A DNA stretch of 64,000 bases from Orbilia blumenaviensis. Its lineage: Eukaryota; Ascomycota; Orbiliomycetes; Orbiliales; Orbiliaceae. Under the pieces are notes generated by a model that saw only the letters and a program-made list of their open reading frames with translations, ran no database searches and was not told the origin of the DNA. Position numbers and translations under genes: made by a program. The stretch covers positions 682,001 through 746,000 of the forward strand of contig JAVHNS010000001.1 in the NCBI GenBank assembly GCA_036872755.1. The letters run 5' to 3'. Below, in pieces: positions 12,387 through 24,700 of the stretch. Within the stretch, counting starts at the first letter, position 1; each line of letters opens with the position of its first letter.

Positions 12387-12900
12387 CTACACTTTGTAAA
12401 AAAGGTTTAGGTACAAGGTAGCAAATGATATTGCGGCATCATCCTTGCCGAAGATTAAGGTTAGCAAAATTTCGTCAAGCAAAATACCCTCAGCATAATA
12501 CAGCTCGGGAATTGCATTATAGAGAACAGGATTAACCGGACAAAAAACTACAAAGCTCAAGGAATCAATTGACAAACAACTAGATGCCCCGCCAAATTCA
12601 GTCTAAACTCATTTTACTATCGTGGATTTGCTATCTTGTATATAGTCCCGAGCACTGTGTTCATTATCCGCAACTTGCCCTTATTTTCTATTACGGTGTA
12701 ATCATGCGGCGTAGAATTTAAGGGTAGCGTTGAGTCACACCATTGCAGCGCCCAGTCACGGTTTTTAGTTTTTAAATCATCACAAGAATATATATGTCCA
12801 CCATGTCTTGTACTTTGTGCTTGTGTCGTACCTAAATATCCACCAAATTGCAAATTCGAATTCTCGTGCCCAGGAAACAGACGTTTATAAAGTTTACCTA
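12387..12900 (-). pseudogene. Relic-like coding fragment, loosely cyanovirin-N-like
   Basis: Two minus-strand open stretches lie 40 bp apart: one of about 93 codons ending at TAG 12617 and one of about 67 codons ending at TAG 12387. The first contains GGHIYSCDDLKTKNRDWALQ, then WCDSTLPLN and YTVIENKGKLRI. The order Cys, about 14 residues, Cys, then a LxLN and a xxIxNxxGxL pattern loosely resembles half of a cyanovirin-N homology (CVNH) domain, but key spacing is off. Neither stretch has an in-frame ATG; a TTTAG acceptor precedes the second. I treat it as a degraded gene piece. Confidence 0.22.
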
Positions 12901-15177
12901 TTTACACAATTTCGTCTCCTCTCATTTAACTTCAGGTATTAAAAATTTCAGCACTATAATATCGATCCATAACTCGCCATACCTATACCACTAGACCTTA
13001 GCTGGTACTCGTCTCGCCGCGTACCGGCCACCTATGGTACTATGCATAGCTATGTGGTTGGAGTTTAGTACCCTTCCAGGATTTTAATTTATGGCTAAGT
13101 TAACTAACTACAGATGTCGACCAATTCAAGATAACATTAAAGAGATACCCGAGTTCTTCCAGTTGGTACGAACCTAACCATACCTCCAAACGCTTACCTT
13201 TTAGGCTAACAATTATAAGAGTTAACACTTATCATATTTGCCCATTAGATGTGTGGCAGACTTCTTCCCGCTTGACCGTCGAGTCCCATCGTGGACCGAC
13301 GCCGAATCCGGCCTCCGAGCGCTGGTGTCATTTTCTCGGTTAGCTGTGAACCGGTCCAGCTCCAGCTCTGGAACCGAGGAGCGCGGGAACTTAAAGCGAT
13401 AGAGCTCCAGCGGCAGCCCGAATTCGGCTAGCTAACCGGAGAAGACCATCCCGCGAACACTCAAGGAGAACCCGATGTCATTTGAAACCGAGCCTGTTGT
13501 AGGACAGCCCGAATAGAGAAATCATACCAAAAGCTGGATCCTCTATATTTCGACGGCCTGCTCGATTGATCGATCGCGAGGCGTCGAGACCGAGCGGGTT
13601 ATACGTTGTCGATATATATATTAAAATCTTGGCAGCATATGTCCCGTACAGGTGAATTTGCTTCTTCGAGCTCGAGTCTTCCAGTACTGAGAACTGAATA
13701 CTGATAGGGTTCTACAAAATGTTTGTGAGCAGGCTTCTAGACCAGGATTCTCACCACTCCGGATCACGAATCCCATAAACTATGAACATTTCAATTATCT
13801 ATTATGGCTTGGGTCTAGCCCAAAAGCTAAATCAAAGACTAGACGGCAGCACTGACATCATGGTACCATGATACCATACTGTCTCCAAGTCAGAGCCGAA
13901 TACTAAATATACTATTCTCAACGTTACAATGCATCAACCCCACCAGCGAGCAAAACTTCACCAATACGCTTCACACGCTCTCCTTTGCCATTCCCAAAAC
14001 CGACCCTTTTATCTTCAAAATCGCCCCCCCAAAAAAACTCAAAACTCAACCCTTTATTAGCGAACTGCAACCCTCAAAGGCTTGCATGGATATTTGTATT
14101 GGTGTGGCCAATTAATCCGAGCCTTTCGTTCCACAAAAATTCCACAGGAACCCCCAAAAGGACACGGCCTGGGTAGCCGGAAATGCCTTGTTTCCCTGCT
14201 ATCACCCAGTTTGGGGTACCAGGCCAGCCGGGCCGATTCGATTTCATGGATTGATATCCCCTCAATTCCTTCCTCAGCAGAGTGTTAATAATCACGAAGC
14301 TGTGTTTCCAAAGCCAAAAAAAAAGGGCACCCGCTTTTGGTACCATATTGAACCATCGTCATCGTCATCGTCACCCATTCTCAAGGTTACATAAGGGCGC
14401 CGCTGCATGCTAGAAGAACCCACCGTCCGGCGGCGCAACGAAACCATACGCGATCGGGCAATTGCCGGCGACTGCCGGTGCTATTAACAATTTCCCTGTC
14501 ACCAAAGAACAAACCAGCCTAGAAAATAAAAAGCCATTGGTTTTTTTTGTGACGTTCCGTGATACAAAGAGGGAGAGGAGAGCTATTTTAAATCGTTAGC
14601 GTCCTTGCCCAAAAAGCCACAAAGGACCACCGAGTCCGAGCCAGCTGGGAATTTGGTTCAGTTACGCCCGAGCCATGTCATAGGGTTCATTCGATCTAAT
14701 CCCACCCCCGCTAGTTAACTAGCTCGCACAAGCGTATACAATACAATACAAGCCAACCGCCGGTTGAATTCTTCGGACGAATTAATCCTGCAGAAGAAGA
14801 AGAACAAGCAGGAGAAGAAGGAGGAAAGAACCAGGGCAAGGGAAAGAAAACAGGCAGGAATCACAGCTTTGCGAACGGTCTGGGCGCACAGGCACAAGAC
14901 CCTAGAGAAATAGACCAGCAAGGCAAAAAAAAAAGGGTCCAGCTGCACTTTCTCAAAGAACCGCACCTGACCCTTCAAAATCCGGGGTTCCAGACGAAAA
15001 AAAGGGCGCTAGTTGGTGCGGTAGTGTGTGTGTGCTTCGAAAAGTCCTCGACTTCACCGACGGGAACCCCTCCCACTGCACCGCACCACACCACACCCCC
15101 GTCCAGCATTCCAGACAGAGCACATACAACTGTACATATAACCCGCCTCCCTCCTCCTCCTCCCTCCTGCTCCCACA

Positions 15178-16025
15178 ATGACATCCCGACACCACCCGCC
15201 GCCGTCATCAGGATCATCATCACCACCACCGCCGGATCCACCGTCTCCACCACAAACAACATCATTCACATCTTCAATATCTTCACGAACAAACAATAAC
15301 AGACAGCACATCCGCGACCAAACCGAATTCTCTCAATCCGACCCTACAAAGAAACCATTCACGTCATCGTCATACCGTTCCCGCTTTTCAAATACAAATA
15401 CTGGTCCGAATAGCCCTTCATCGATACCACCTGGCTACTCAGCTCCCAAGAAGCGTAGAAGCATATTCATCGAACAGCTTGACTCCGATCCAATACAACC
15501 AGATGCAACAGCAAGCCCGTCTATAGCACCCAAAAAGCAGGGCAAACGTTCTCCGACAACATCACCCTCATCACAGATCCTTTCAATCAATCCTCTCGGC
15601 CAGAAGGACTCCTACATGATGCATCTCCCTCTCCAACCCCTCCGGATCAGCATCCTACTTCTCATCCTCGTGGCATTCACAACAATATCCCTCTCCACAT
15701 CTATAGAATCAGACCTAGACAGTCTACTATTAAAACGTGTACCCGGCGAAGATGCCGTCGTAGAGCGGAGAGAAGGTATTTATTTCTTTTCCCTTTTATT
15801 ACTCATCCTACAGATGACAGCCCTTTTTTTTCCTCTGCTACTACACATTAATCAATGTCCATAGACTAACGGAAGATTTCCTGTTTTTCTCAACAATTAG
15901 CATCGATAGCACCAAGCTTTAGGATCGGCCCTGCAGTGCGAAACCCGGAGAAGGATATTCCAAAATTAAGGACTGGACTGCTGGTTTTGGTCGTTAGTCT
16001 TGTATTCGCTGGACTTATGACATGA
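15178..16025 (+). CDS. Pro/Ser-rich protein with two hydrophobic segments
   Basis: Two exons, 15178-15775 and 15901-16025, give 240 aa. The intron has donor GTATTT, branch GACTAAC and acceptor ATTAG, and joins in phase 1 without loss. The start is in good context (CACAATGA). Residues 1 to about 150 are disordered, rich in Ser, Pro and Thr, with a basic PKKRRS segment. A hydrophobic stretch follows (LRISILLLILVAFTTISLST), then a charged loop, then a C-terminal stretch (TGLLVLVVSLVFAGLMT) ending the protein. This predicts a small membrane protein with the N-terminal tail and C-terminus on the same side, or a tail-anchored form. I do not recognise the family. It is convergent with the ArfGAP gene. 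Confidence 0.7.
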
Positions 16026-16869
16026 CATACGATCACACGACTTTTATTTCCGAAGTTAGAAAAAGGACATCTGGTACTTTTTTTTTTTTGTTATTGAGGG
16101 AGTTTTGGAGCAACCAAAAATTGAGCAAGCAAGCTGGATTTTGCTACGACTTTCACGCCCTTTAACGGCGCTTTCACAGGCGAAACGAGTGAGAGAAATA
16201 TATCGGAAACAGTGATGGTGGGAAGGAGAGGAGGGATTCACTTCCCAATCGCACAGGCGATTAGACCGACCACCCACCCGCTTGTGTCGAATCACAAGCC
16301 CGTCCCGCCAGAAGAAAAGTAAAAACAGCAATCCCATGAAACCGCCCTGTCGTCTGCGAACGAAAACGAAACTGAAGAAGAAACCAAAAAAAAACAACGA
16401 TCCCGAAAACACACTCCTTCAAAAAAAGCCAGCGAACCAGCAAGCCAGCCATATAACGAATCTACTTTTTGTCGAAAAAATAATTACCTACTAGCCATAG
16501 TCTTGACGATATCACAAGTCAGCATTTTTTTTTCTTTTTTTTTCCAATCTATATACGCTATTTCCTATCTTTTAGCACATGCTGTATTTTCTTTGTTATC
16601 CGTCTTTTAGCAGCAAAGGAAGGGAGGGAAAAAGAAATATCCGGCGTTTTGTTTCTGTTTTATCGATTATCACATGCTTGCTTCATCGGTTCATCACCTC
16701 TCTTAGCTACCTAGCTACCTATCAGATACCTGTATAAGTATCTCTATCATCCTGTTAAGGAAGAATACAACCCATCACTGCCGCTGTCTCTTCTCTAAAA
16801 ATATACTAAAGTGGAAGTCAGGCAAGTAGGGTATATGATCAATGAACAGAATAAACCTATTGGCTCCAG

Positions 16870-16909
<40 letters not shown>

Positions 16910-17683
16910 AAGAAAAACTCCATCGAACAGTTGAAACAAATTTACGAACCAGATCTACAAAACTATAGAAGTGTAGACCTTCAATTGATACTAGTATGGT
17001 CAATTTATATAATATAGTATAGTGTTATATAGTATGGATATATAATATCCCCAGCTGAACTGTCGTAGATAACTTATCCCTCCTCCTCCTCTGACGCCCC
17101 ACTAATGCCCCCTCAACCTCGTGCGGGTGTATACAACAAATACTAAGCCGTTACTACCACTGCTGCTTCTTGTATTGCGTCCTCGACGTAATAGGTACTT
17201 CACAAAAGAAAATTAAAGGCGGAATGAAAAGAGAGGAAGAGGATTATTAGTATACCCGCCTCTTTCGACCACCACTATCACCAAAAAGATATATATAAAA
17301 GAAGGAAACAATAACACCGATCATACGACATGAAAGAAGAAAAAACAAAGTAAAGACATCTCTCTATACTATTAGTATATTAACAATCAACAAGGGAAAC
17401 AATTATAAAGAGGAAGATAGGCCATTGCCACTTTAAAAAAAAAAAGGAAAGAAAGAAAAAGAAACAGGAAAAGCGGGAAAGAGAACTCCAAACTTCGCAG
17501 AAAACGGACCATTCAAGCAGAGGAAGATAGAAAGGAAAATAAAGGGAAACCACCAAAGGAGAAAGAAAAAAAAGATAATCATTAAATTAACATTACCAAT
17601 TCATCGTTATAACTTCAAGGGCTCTCTCCAAGAAGAAAAACGTACGGGGGTGGCGAAATACGCCAAAAACCCACCAGTATCCA
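16026..17683. other. Convergent intergenic region with long poly-A tract, 1.66 kb
   Basis: This contains the 3' ends of the 240-aa gene (+) and the ArfGAP gene (-). It is A- and purine-rich, with a run of 38 A at 16870-16907 and many GAAAGAAA stretches at 17330-17580. No gene is seen. Confidence 0.6.
16870..16907 (+). repeat. Poly-A run, 38 nt
   Basis: A pure run of 38 A. No target-site duplication or processed-gene sequence was found beside it, so a retroposition scar is possible but unsupported. Confidence 0.9.
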
Positions 17684-20600
17684 TCATCGCATGCTATCCA
17701 AAATCTGCGATCTCACAATCCGACCGCTGGTGCTAACTCTCTTCCTCAACTTCTCTTCCTTCTCCTTTTTTCCTCGTTCATCCCCGCTCTGTGAACCACC
17801 TTTCAGACTTTGGCTCCTCACTCCGATACTGCTAGAGCCGCCGCTGCTACTAACGGCCGTTAACGAAGACCCTCCTTCCCCACCACTGCTTCCAGGTGCT
17901 TTCTCCCTCCCCGATCCTCCTTTCGCACCACTACCACTGCCGCTGCCACTACTACCATAATTACCCCCATCTGATCCTCCAGCTTTTGCGCTCTTCAAAG
18001 ACAAATATCCCTTAGCAGCACTCGAAACCACCAGCTTCTTCCCGGCCATAACTTCTCCAACCGCGCCTCCATTCTGCAATAAAAGTTCCGCAAGCGGGAA
18101 CGTAGGCTCCTTGACTTCTTTCCCCTTATGACCTGGCGATAACGGTTCCGTAGTAGAAGCTCCACCTTCGGCATTCTCTTTAACAGGGTCCCCAGCACTC
18201 AAAGCCCAGTAGACAATATGAACCCCCCTCTCATCCACAAAATTTACATCCCCTCTAACAGCAACCCCATAAACCGCACCCACCAAATCTCCCTTCTTAA
18301 CTGCATCAACCAACACCTCATTTGCCGTCCTTCCTGTCCCTTCTACAGGTTTAACAAACGCCCGGTCTTCGTATTTCGCCTTTATAAACTTCAACCTCAT
18401 CTCTCTCGTAACCTGCTGGTTGGATCCAAGCTTTTCTTTCGGGTCCAGTCGTGCTTCGTATACTGAATTCGAAATCTTATTGCCGATTTTCACCAGTAAT
18501 TCGGTAAGATCAGGTGTAAAGGAGTTGACATCCAATGTCAAACTCCGCACTTTCGAGATATGGGTCCCAAGCGACCTGTGAATACCTGAGCACTCTACAC
18601 CCATATGTATCATTAGCACCGTGTCATCTACCCCGTAGCAAGCCTGCCGTGTTATAAATGGGGAAATAAAACATACCAATGCAAAGCACAATTCCAAAGT
18701 TGATCGAAACCCACTCGGTCTTGACCGTGCTCCCGCAATCCGCGCATCGCCCATTCTCAACATCCGCATCCCTAATCATCTGCAACAGTTTCTCGGGGTC
18801 GTCATTAAAAGTACTGCTCCGTCGCGGATAGGTCGGCCTCGACCCAACCGTGATTCTACGTTGTAAACTGTTCCCGCCCATGGAATTTGCACTTCCAGCA
18901 GATCCTCCATGGTGATGGTGATGGTGGTTAGGATCTCTGATCGCAACCTGCCCGCTACCCAGGTGCGATAATGCAGACGCCTTCCCGAAGACCTGCGAAA
19001 TATCCTTCTTTGTCGGGTCGTCAACCAGCTTACTAGGATCGAAAGCGGTCCTCGACTTCGACCCTTCGAGCATACCCTTAACCGCGTTGTTAATCGCTGT
19101 GATCCAGTTATTCATGTCGTCCTCGCTGGTCCCCTGGTATACACGCTTATACTGTGGCGTGATGACTTCGAAGCAGAACCTTCTCTCCTGGTTCCGCGCT
19201 TCGCGAACAGACGCCATCCGGAGGTTGATCGGCTCATTGTGTAAATCGAGCTTTTCCTTCCAGTTCGAGTATTCGCAGAGCTGGCCGGCGGCGAGCACCA
19301 CCCAGTACCTATCCAAAGCAAAACAGATATTAGCATTTCCCACATTTTATTCCCAAAATCAGCTTCATATGATAAACATACTTATGCCAATTGACCTTTG
19401 GCAAAGCCTTAGGGTCATGGTGCCCACCGGGCCTGCTCAGTGCCCACAACAACCCCTCCTTCCTCCTATCAAAACCCGAAACATTGCTCGCCCCGTTCAC
19501 AGGCTTGTCCTCTAGATCCCGGAACCCCTTGAATTTCCCTGAATCCGTCGCCGCGGTGGGGCTCAACACTCCCGCCGGCGCCAAATTCGACACAACCGAC
19601 GCTGCTATCGTCGTTGTCGATTCGCTCGCCATGGGTGGCGACGATCCAGAGTGGCTAGAAACAGTTCTAATAGTTGCGACGTCCGCTGTAGCACCGGTAC
19701 CGCTAACGGTCACCGGCGCCTCCATATTCGCTGCCAAGCTCCCGTTATCGGTCATGATGACGGGCAAGCTCGGTGGGGGGATCGCACTGGTCCCGACGAC
19801 CTGCTGTCCATTGCCATCCGAAAAAGAAGTTTCTTCAGAGCCGACCGCGCCCATTTCAATAGCCCGTCTCCTTTCCTCCCTTTCGGAGCGTTGGATCTTG
19901 AACTGCTTCTCTGACGTCTTGATATCCTCCATTATGCCCTCGAGCTGGGGCTGCAATTCCTGCACCCTCTTTGCCGCGCTCAGCAGGCTCTTCGCCTGTG
20001 CTTCCGCATACCTAGTAAGATGCGAAATCATCTCCTGTTCCTTCCGCCCACCATGCAAATCCTGCATAAAACTACCATAGTCGTGGCGTTTAATCTCGAA
20101 GTTCCGTTTCTTAGCAACATACTTCGAATCACTCTCCGTCTTCTTTTTCTGCGTGACAGAGTCGTTCTTCATCCCTAAGTATCGACTAACAAAGCCGTAA
20201 AACTCTCGGCTTTCTTCGTCGAATTCCTTCTTTTTGGCTTCAGCAGCTTTAATGTCATAGCTGTATAGCTTGGTCATGGGATCAATGATGAGTTTTTGGA
20301 GATGCGATTCGTTGTGACGTTCGAATCGGAGTATTTCTTTGGCTGAGCGTTCGAAGTAGTCTTCTAACGCTGGTTTCATGCTGGAGGTGTTGCTAGCAGC
20401 GACCTCGCGGAGGGAGTCGGCAAATAAACTTAGGGCGTCGTTCCATTGGCCTTGCGAGGATTTTGCCTGCTCTGCCCGCCGCAGGACTTTCTTCATCCGC
20501 TGTCGGAGGATAGCAGTACGGGATTCCATTTCCTTCATTGTAGCCCTGAATAGTGGGCCATCGTCGAGAACGTCGTCATCTTTATAGCAGGCAGTATCCT

Positions 20601-21752
20601 TGGGAGGTTGTGGTGGGGAAGCGATATCAAAGGTCATGGTTTCGATTCCCGGGGTTAGAGGTTCGGAGAGAGGGTCACTGGCAGTAGATAAGGCGTTCGA
20701 GTCGGTAGATATATTAGATGTGGCGCGAAGTTTTGGGGTTAGGAGCCTGGGATCGAGCAGGCCGAGGCCGAGCGGCGTGCTCTGGTGTTTATCTAGAGTA
20801 AACCCGTTAGTTTGATTCCCATCAAACTCGGCGAAATACAAAGCAGGCGTACTGTGGACCCAAAACGAGAATTCGACTAGTCGTGATAGCCTGTGAGCTC
20901 TTTGATCGTATTCAACAAACTAAACCCAGTTTCATATCAGTCACGAAGTCCTAGGTCGATCAGATGTATGGATGTAGCGACATATGCACTCACAGCGCAG
21001 GTATTCCGATACCCCGACGACTTCTCAGCTACGCCTTTCGGCGGCCTCCACTTCCAGTTCCATGTGAAGGATACCGATGGGCTCCCACCAGTCGAATAGT
21101 CACCCAAAAAGTCGACATTAGCATGTTTATGGAGATTAGGATCGGCGTGGAACTCTCGTGTGACGAGGTCGTCGAGTTCCCGGTGGTTACTAGCGAGTAT
21201 AAAAGTTAGGCCGGTGATGTTGGTATCGGTAGCTATACCAGTCTCATCACGGCGCTGACGGGCGACAAATGTGAAGTCGAAGTTAAGTTCATCTTCGTTG
21301 GTGAGTTTGAGGAGGATTCCAGGGCCTTGAGTTGTTACGTATGGGTCCTTTGTTGTGACGGCGACAGATATATGTTAGCTAAAAGAGAAAGCAAGAAAGC
21401 AGCAAGGGAAGGAAATAAAAGAAGAGAAAAGGTGAAATTGATGAAAAAAGGGGAGGGAGGGAGCAGTACTTGAACATATTCTATCAGAGCATCGTCTCCG
21501 ACTTCCTTTTTAGCGACGGCTCGGGTGCTTGGAAACGCATTCGGGGTTATGGATACGATGGTCTTCTTCTTCGCATTTGTGACAACGAGAGATGTAACGG
21601 TCACTATATAACAGGTAGTAGATATACGATGTTAGTGTACCTGACGAAAGGAAAGAAACAGAGAAGCATAGGAAGGAAAGGTATATACATCTCGCCTGAT
21701 CGCGCATGAAGACCGCTGCAGGGTCTTCGGGGTGACTTCCAACATTCCCCAT
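17684..21752 (-). CDS. BAR-PH-ArfGAP protein (centaurin/ACAP-like Arf GTPase activator)
   Basis: Six exons, 21689-21752, 21470-21603, 20994-21347, 19382-20919, 18677-19308 and 17684-18594, give 1210 aa. Order: an N-terminal region of about 210 aa of unknown fold; a BAR-type coiled region at about 295-535 (HLQKLIIDPMTKLY, then long Lys/Glu helices); a PH domain at about 655-775 with the conserved Trp in the last helix (MNNWITAINNAV); an ArfGAP zinc finger with Cys 885, 888, 906 and 909 (CADCGSTVKTEWVSINFG, then IECSGIHRSLG) that keeps the catalytic Arg; then weak ankyrin-like sequence and a Gly/Ser-rich tail. Such proteins stimulate GTP hydrolysis by Arf at curved membranes during traffic. Each intron joins in phase, and the zinc finger is restored across the GTATGT...GTGTAG intron. 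A six-His run lies between PH and ArfGAP. The closest known architecture is S. pombe Cnt5/Cnt6 or animal ACAPs. Confidence 0.92.
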
Positions 21753-24700
21753 AGTGACTGGTTTCGTTAGGTGCTTAGATCAGGTCTTCGGATGGTGGGT
21801 ACCTAGGTAATAGTGTTGTCGATAAGAAGGATTTCGAGGTCGATGAGAGCGAGGGAGATATATAAGTATGGCTATAGGTATATGTATATGTAGAGGTATA
21901 CCAGAGGCTGATAGAAAAGAAACAGCTCTCCCTCACACCGGAGCAATAGCAAACAGCAACAGCAACAGCAACCCAGCCAGCTAACAGCAGCAGCCAGGCT
22001 ACGTTGAAGCGGAGAGAAGGTGAGCGACAGGTATAAGCATTGGCAGATCTAGATGAGGAGCTGCGACGTTGTAGGATCGAAGAGTGGAGTTCGATGGGGT
22101 CCGAAGATTGATGAGGTTACGTTGGAGAGGGCCAAAGTTGGGGAAGGTCGAGTACAAATCGAATCGGATTGGATTAATTCGATGGGGCGGGATATCGCAG
22201 CAGGAACGTTTTAGCGAGGAGCCCAGCCTGGCCTGAGCTGCTGAGGGGCCTTCGATTCAATAATAGCCGACACGTTCAGACGCAATTAATGCAAACAGCC
22301 TTTGGAAATTTCTTTAAATTAATTAAGGTAAATATAAATATGAAAAATAAAAAATAAAATCCTTCAATTCGAGAAAGGGTATATACATAGGTAAGTACCT
22401 AGGTACTCTAGGTATATATAATGTATCTACCAAGGAGGTAGGTGAATGTGTGCGTGCGTTTTCCGGCTTCTTTGAAAAAACAGTCGGCACAGCCGCCACC
22501 GGGGGAGGGATGAGTATATGAGGGGGTTAATCGAGTTACAGAATTAAACTGGGGGAGACATGTATACAATGGAAGAGTACCTACACACTAACTTCTGCCA
22601 TACTAATATATCCTACCTGGCAGGTACGGGACCTTTGAATCTGGTCTGGATCTAATGGAAACTCCTGTCTATGGATACAACCCTTCTGGCTACCCCCCCC
22701 GCGAAAAGGTAGCCTGCATTTATTTTTGTTTCGCATCATGCTGTCACTCCGGCTGGATCAATCATATATGCATATCAATTAATCAGACGGGCCTCTCTTC
22801 TTCTTTCATTCTTTCATTCATTCATTCTCTCCCTTCCCCCACATTCTCAAATCACAAATCGCAAAGTAGGTAGATGCATCATAATTAACTAAATACTACT
22901 GATTGCCTATGAATGTACCTGAGTACCTGAGTACCTGAGCGCTATATGCAATGCATGCATGATCGATCATAATATTCCTGCCATAGATCCCGCCAGAAAG
23001 AGGGAGAGAAGGACCCTCTAGCCACTTGTGTACGTAGATGCTAGTGCTCCCGGCGCACAAACCCTTGGCTTCTGTCTACCATCAGTCACACGACATGTAC
23101 CGCTGCTGCGCTATAATTGTCAATCTAAGCCCTCATTCGTAATCCGCCGAAAACAAAAGAAAAGTCAAAAAAGAAGAACAAAAAGAAGAACAGAAGAATC
23201 ACGATGTCACAAAATGCAAGACGGACGTCCGGACGGAAAGCCTAGCGTCATTGAAAAATGGGCCCCTTGCATGTGGCCAAATTCTTTTTTCCCTTCACAG
23301 CCCTATCGGCGACGCAAGTCTTGTCTTGACTTTTTTGTGGGTTTTGTTTCTTTGACCTTGAGCTCGACTGGTTAACTAGTGCCAGTGTCAGCTAGACGTA
23401 TCTCCGTGAAACAAGACCCCGACCATATTTAGATATTACGGTACTTATGCATACATTGACATACATTTACAATATAGACGCAAAAATTCAGCTTCGGATT
23501 ATATTCAAAGGGAGCAAAGGCTTAATTATGTGACTGGCGTGGAAGATGTAAAACCCAGATGAGCCACTAGTTTCTCCAGATCCTTTGACGTCACACTCCC
23601 GGTGGTCCTTAAAAGAGAGAATGCATTTTTGGAAAAATCTCGGTTATAAGCATAGCAGAATACGATTACGATATGGCCCTATCGATACAGATCTGTAGAT
23701 TTTGCCTGGTTAGAATTTATGAGACAAGATTTTGCCCCAGACTAGACTTATGGCCTTGGTGATGATCCAGGGTCGGACTCTAGGCGCCAAGACCCTTGTA
23801 TGGCTTCCGATTTTGTAGTATAGGCCATTATATTGACACCTTGTTCCCTCTAATTGGATCTACTAATTACTGTAACAGAACGGGTGTTTCTTGATCCCCT
23901 TCTAATCCAATGATACCGAGCTGGAGGCGGTTTAGTCATAATATATCGATATCGCTGCGTTAATACTGCATTTTCGGTGATAATATCATTCTAATTACAT
24001 TTCTACCACGGTATACTAGTACCCACTTAAGCCATCGCGGGTTTATAGTACTAATTCCCCGAATACGGCCTCAATATTGTTTTGATAGGCGATATTGATA
24101 TTAATTCTATATCTGACCTCCCATGACCAGCTACCTACTCTTAAGCACAGTGCTGGAAGCTGTTCAGGAGCAGAAGGGCTTGTTCACGGCCGGACGTACC
24201 AAAACTCCAAGCCGGATCCGCGAATGCACTGGATGACCTGAAAACTCACAACATATCGACATTGGAAACCTTTCAACTACGTATGCGAAATTGTTGTATT
24301 GTAATATGATTTCTGACTATGATAGCCAGCTCTTGTTCCTAAGTTCTTCGATTTTGCCCACCTTGTTTTCCCGACAGATATTTATAAGATCCAATTGTAC
24401 ACGAGGATGGTTCCGTAAAAGAATTACCTTCTCTACAGACAAAATTCTTATATAAATTAGCAGTCCATATAAAAGCCTTAACAGTATTAGCCCACCCACT
24501 TGTACAGACATCTAGTTCCCAAGACCGTGATGCATTTCTATCAACTTCATCCAAGCACGCCCAAAACAAAGGTTCGATCAAGTTAAAGTATGTACAGTCC
24601 AGTGATTATCGTTCCTCCCGGTGCTCCATTATTTTCCTTCAAGGCCTACTATTCGCCCAATTGCAGACCTCTTTACGAGTCCTAGCTAGCGACCACAGGG

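Larger units (their letters stand above)
7006..15177. other. Gene-poor region, 8.2 kb
   Basis: I find no complete gene here. Open frames are short, mostly start at non-ATG codons, and lack family signatures. Items worth marking are listed separately: a possible exon at 7429-7611, relic-like fragments at about 11010-11310 and 12387-12900, and a C20-T15 homopolymer pair at 12348-12382. The base composition does not show the extreme AT bias of heavily RIP-mutated repeats, and no transposase or reverse transcriptase signature is visible. Confidence 0.5.
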
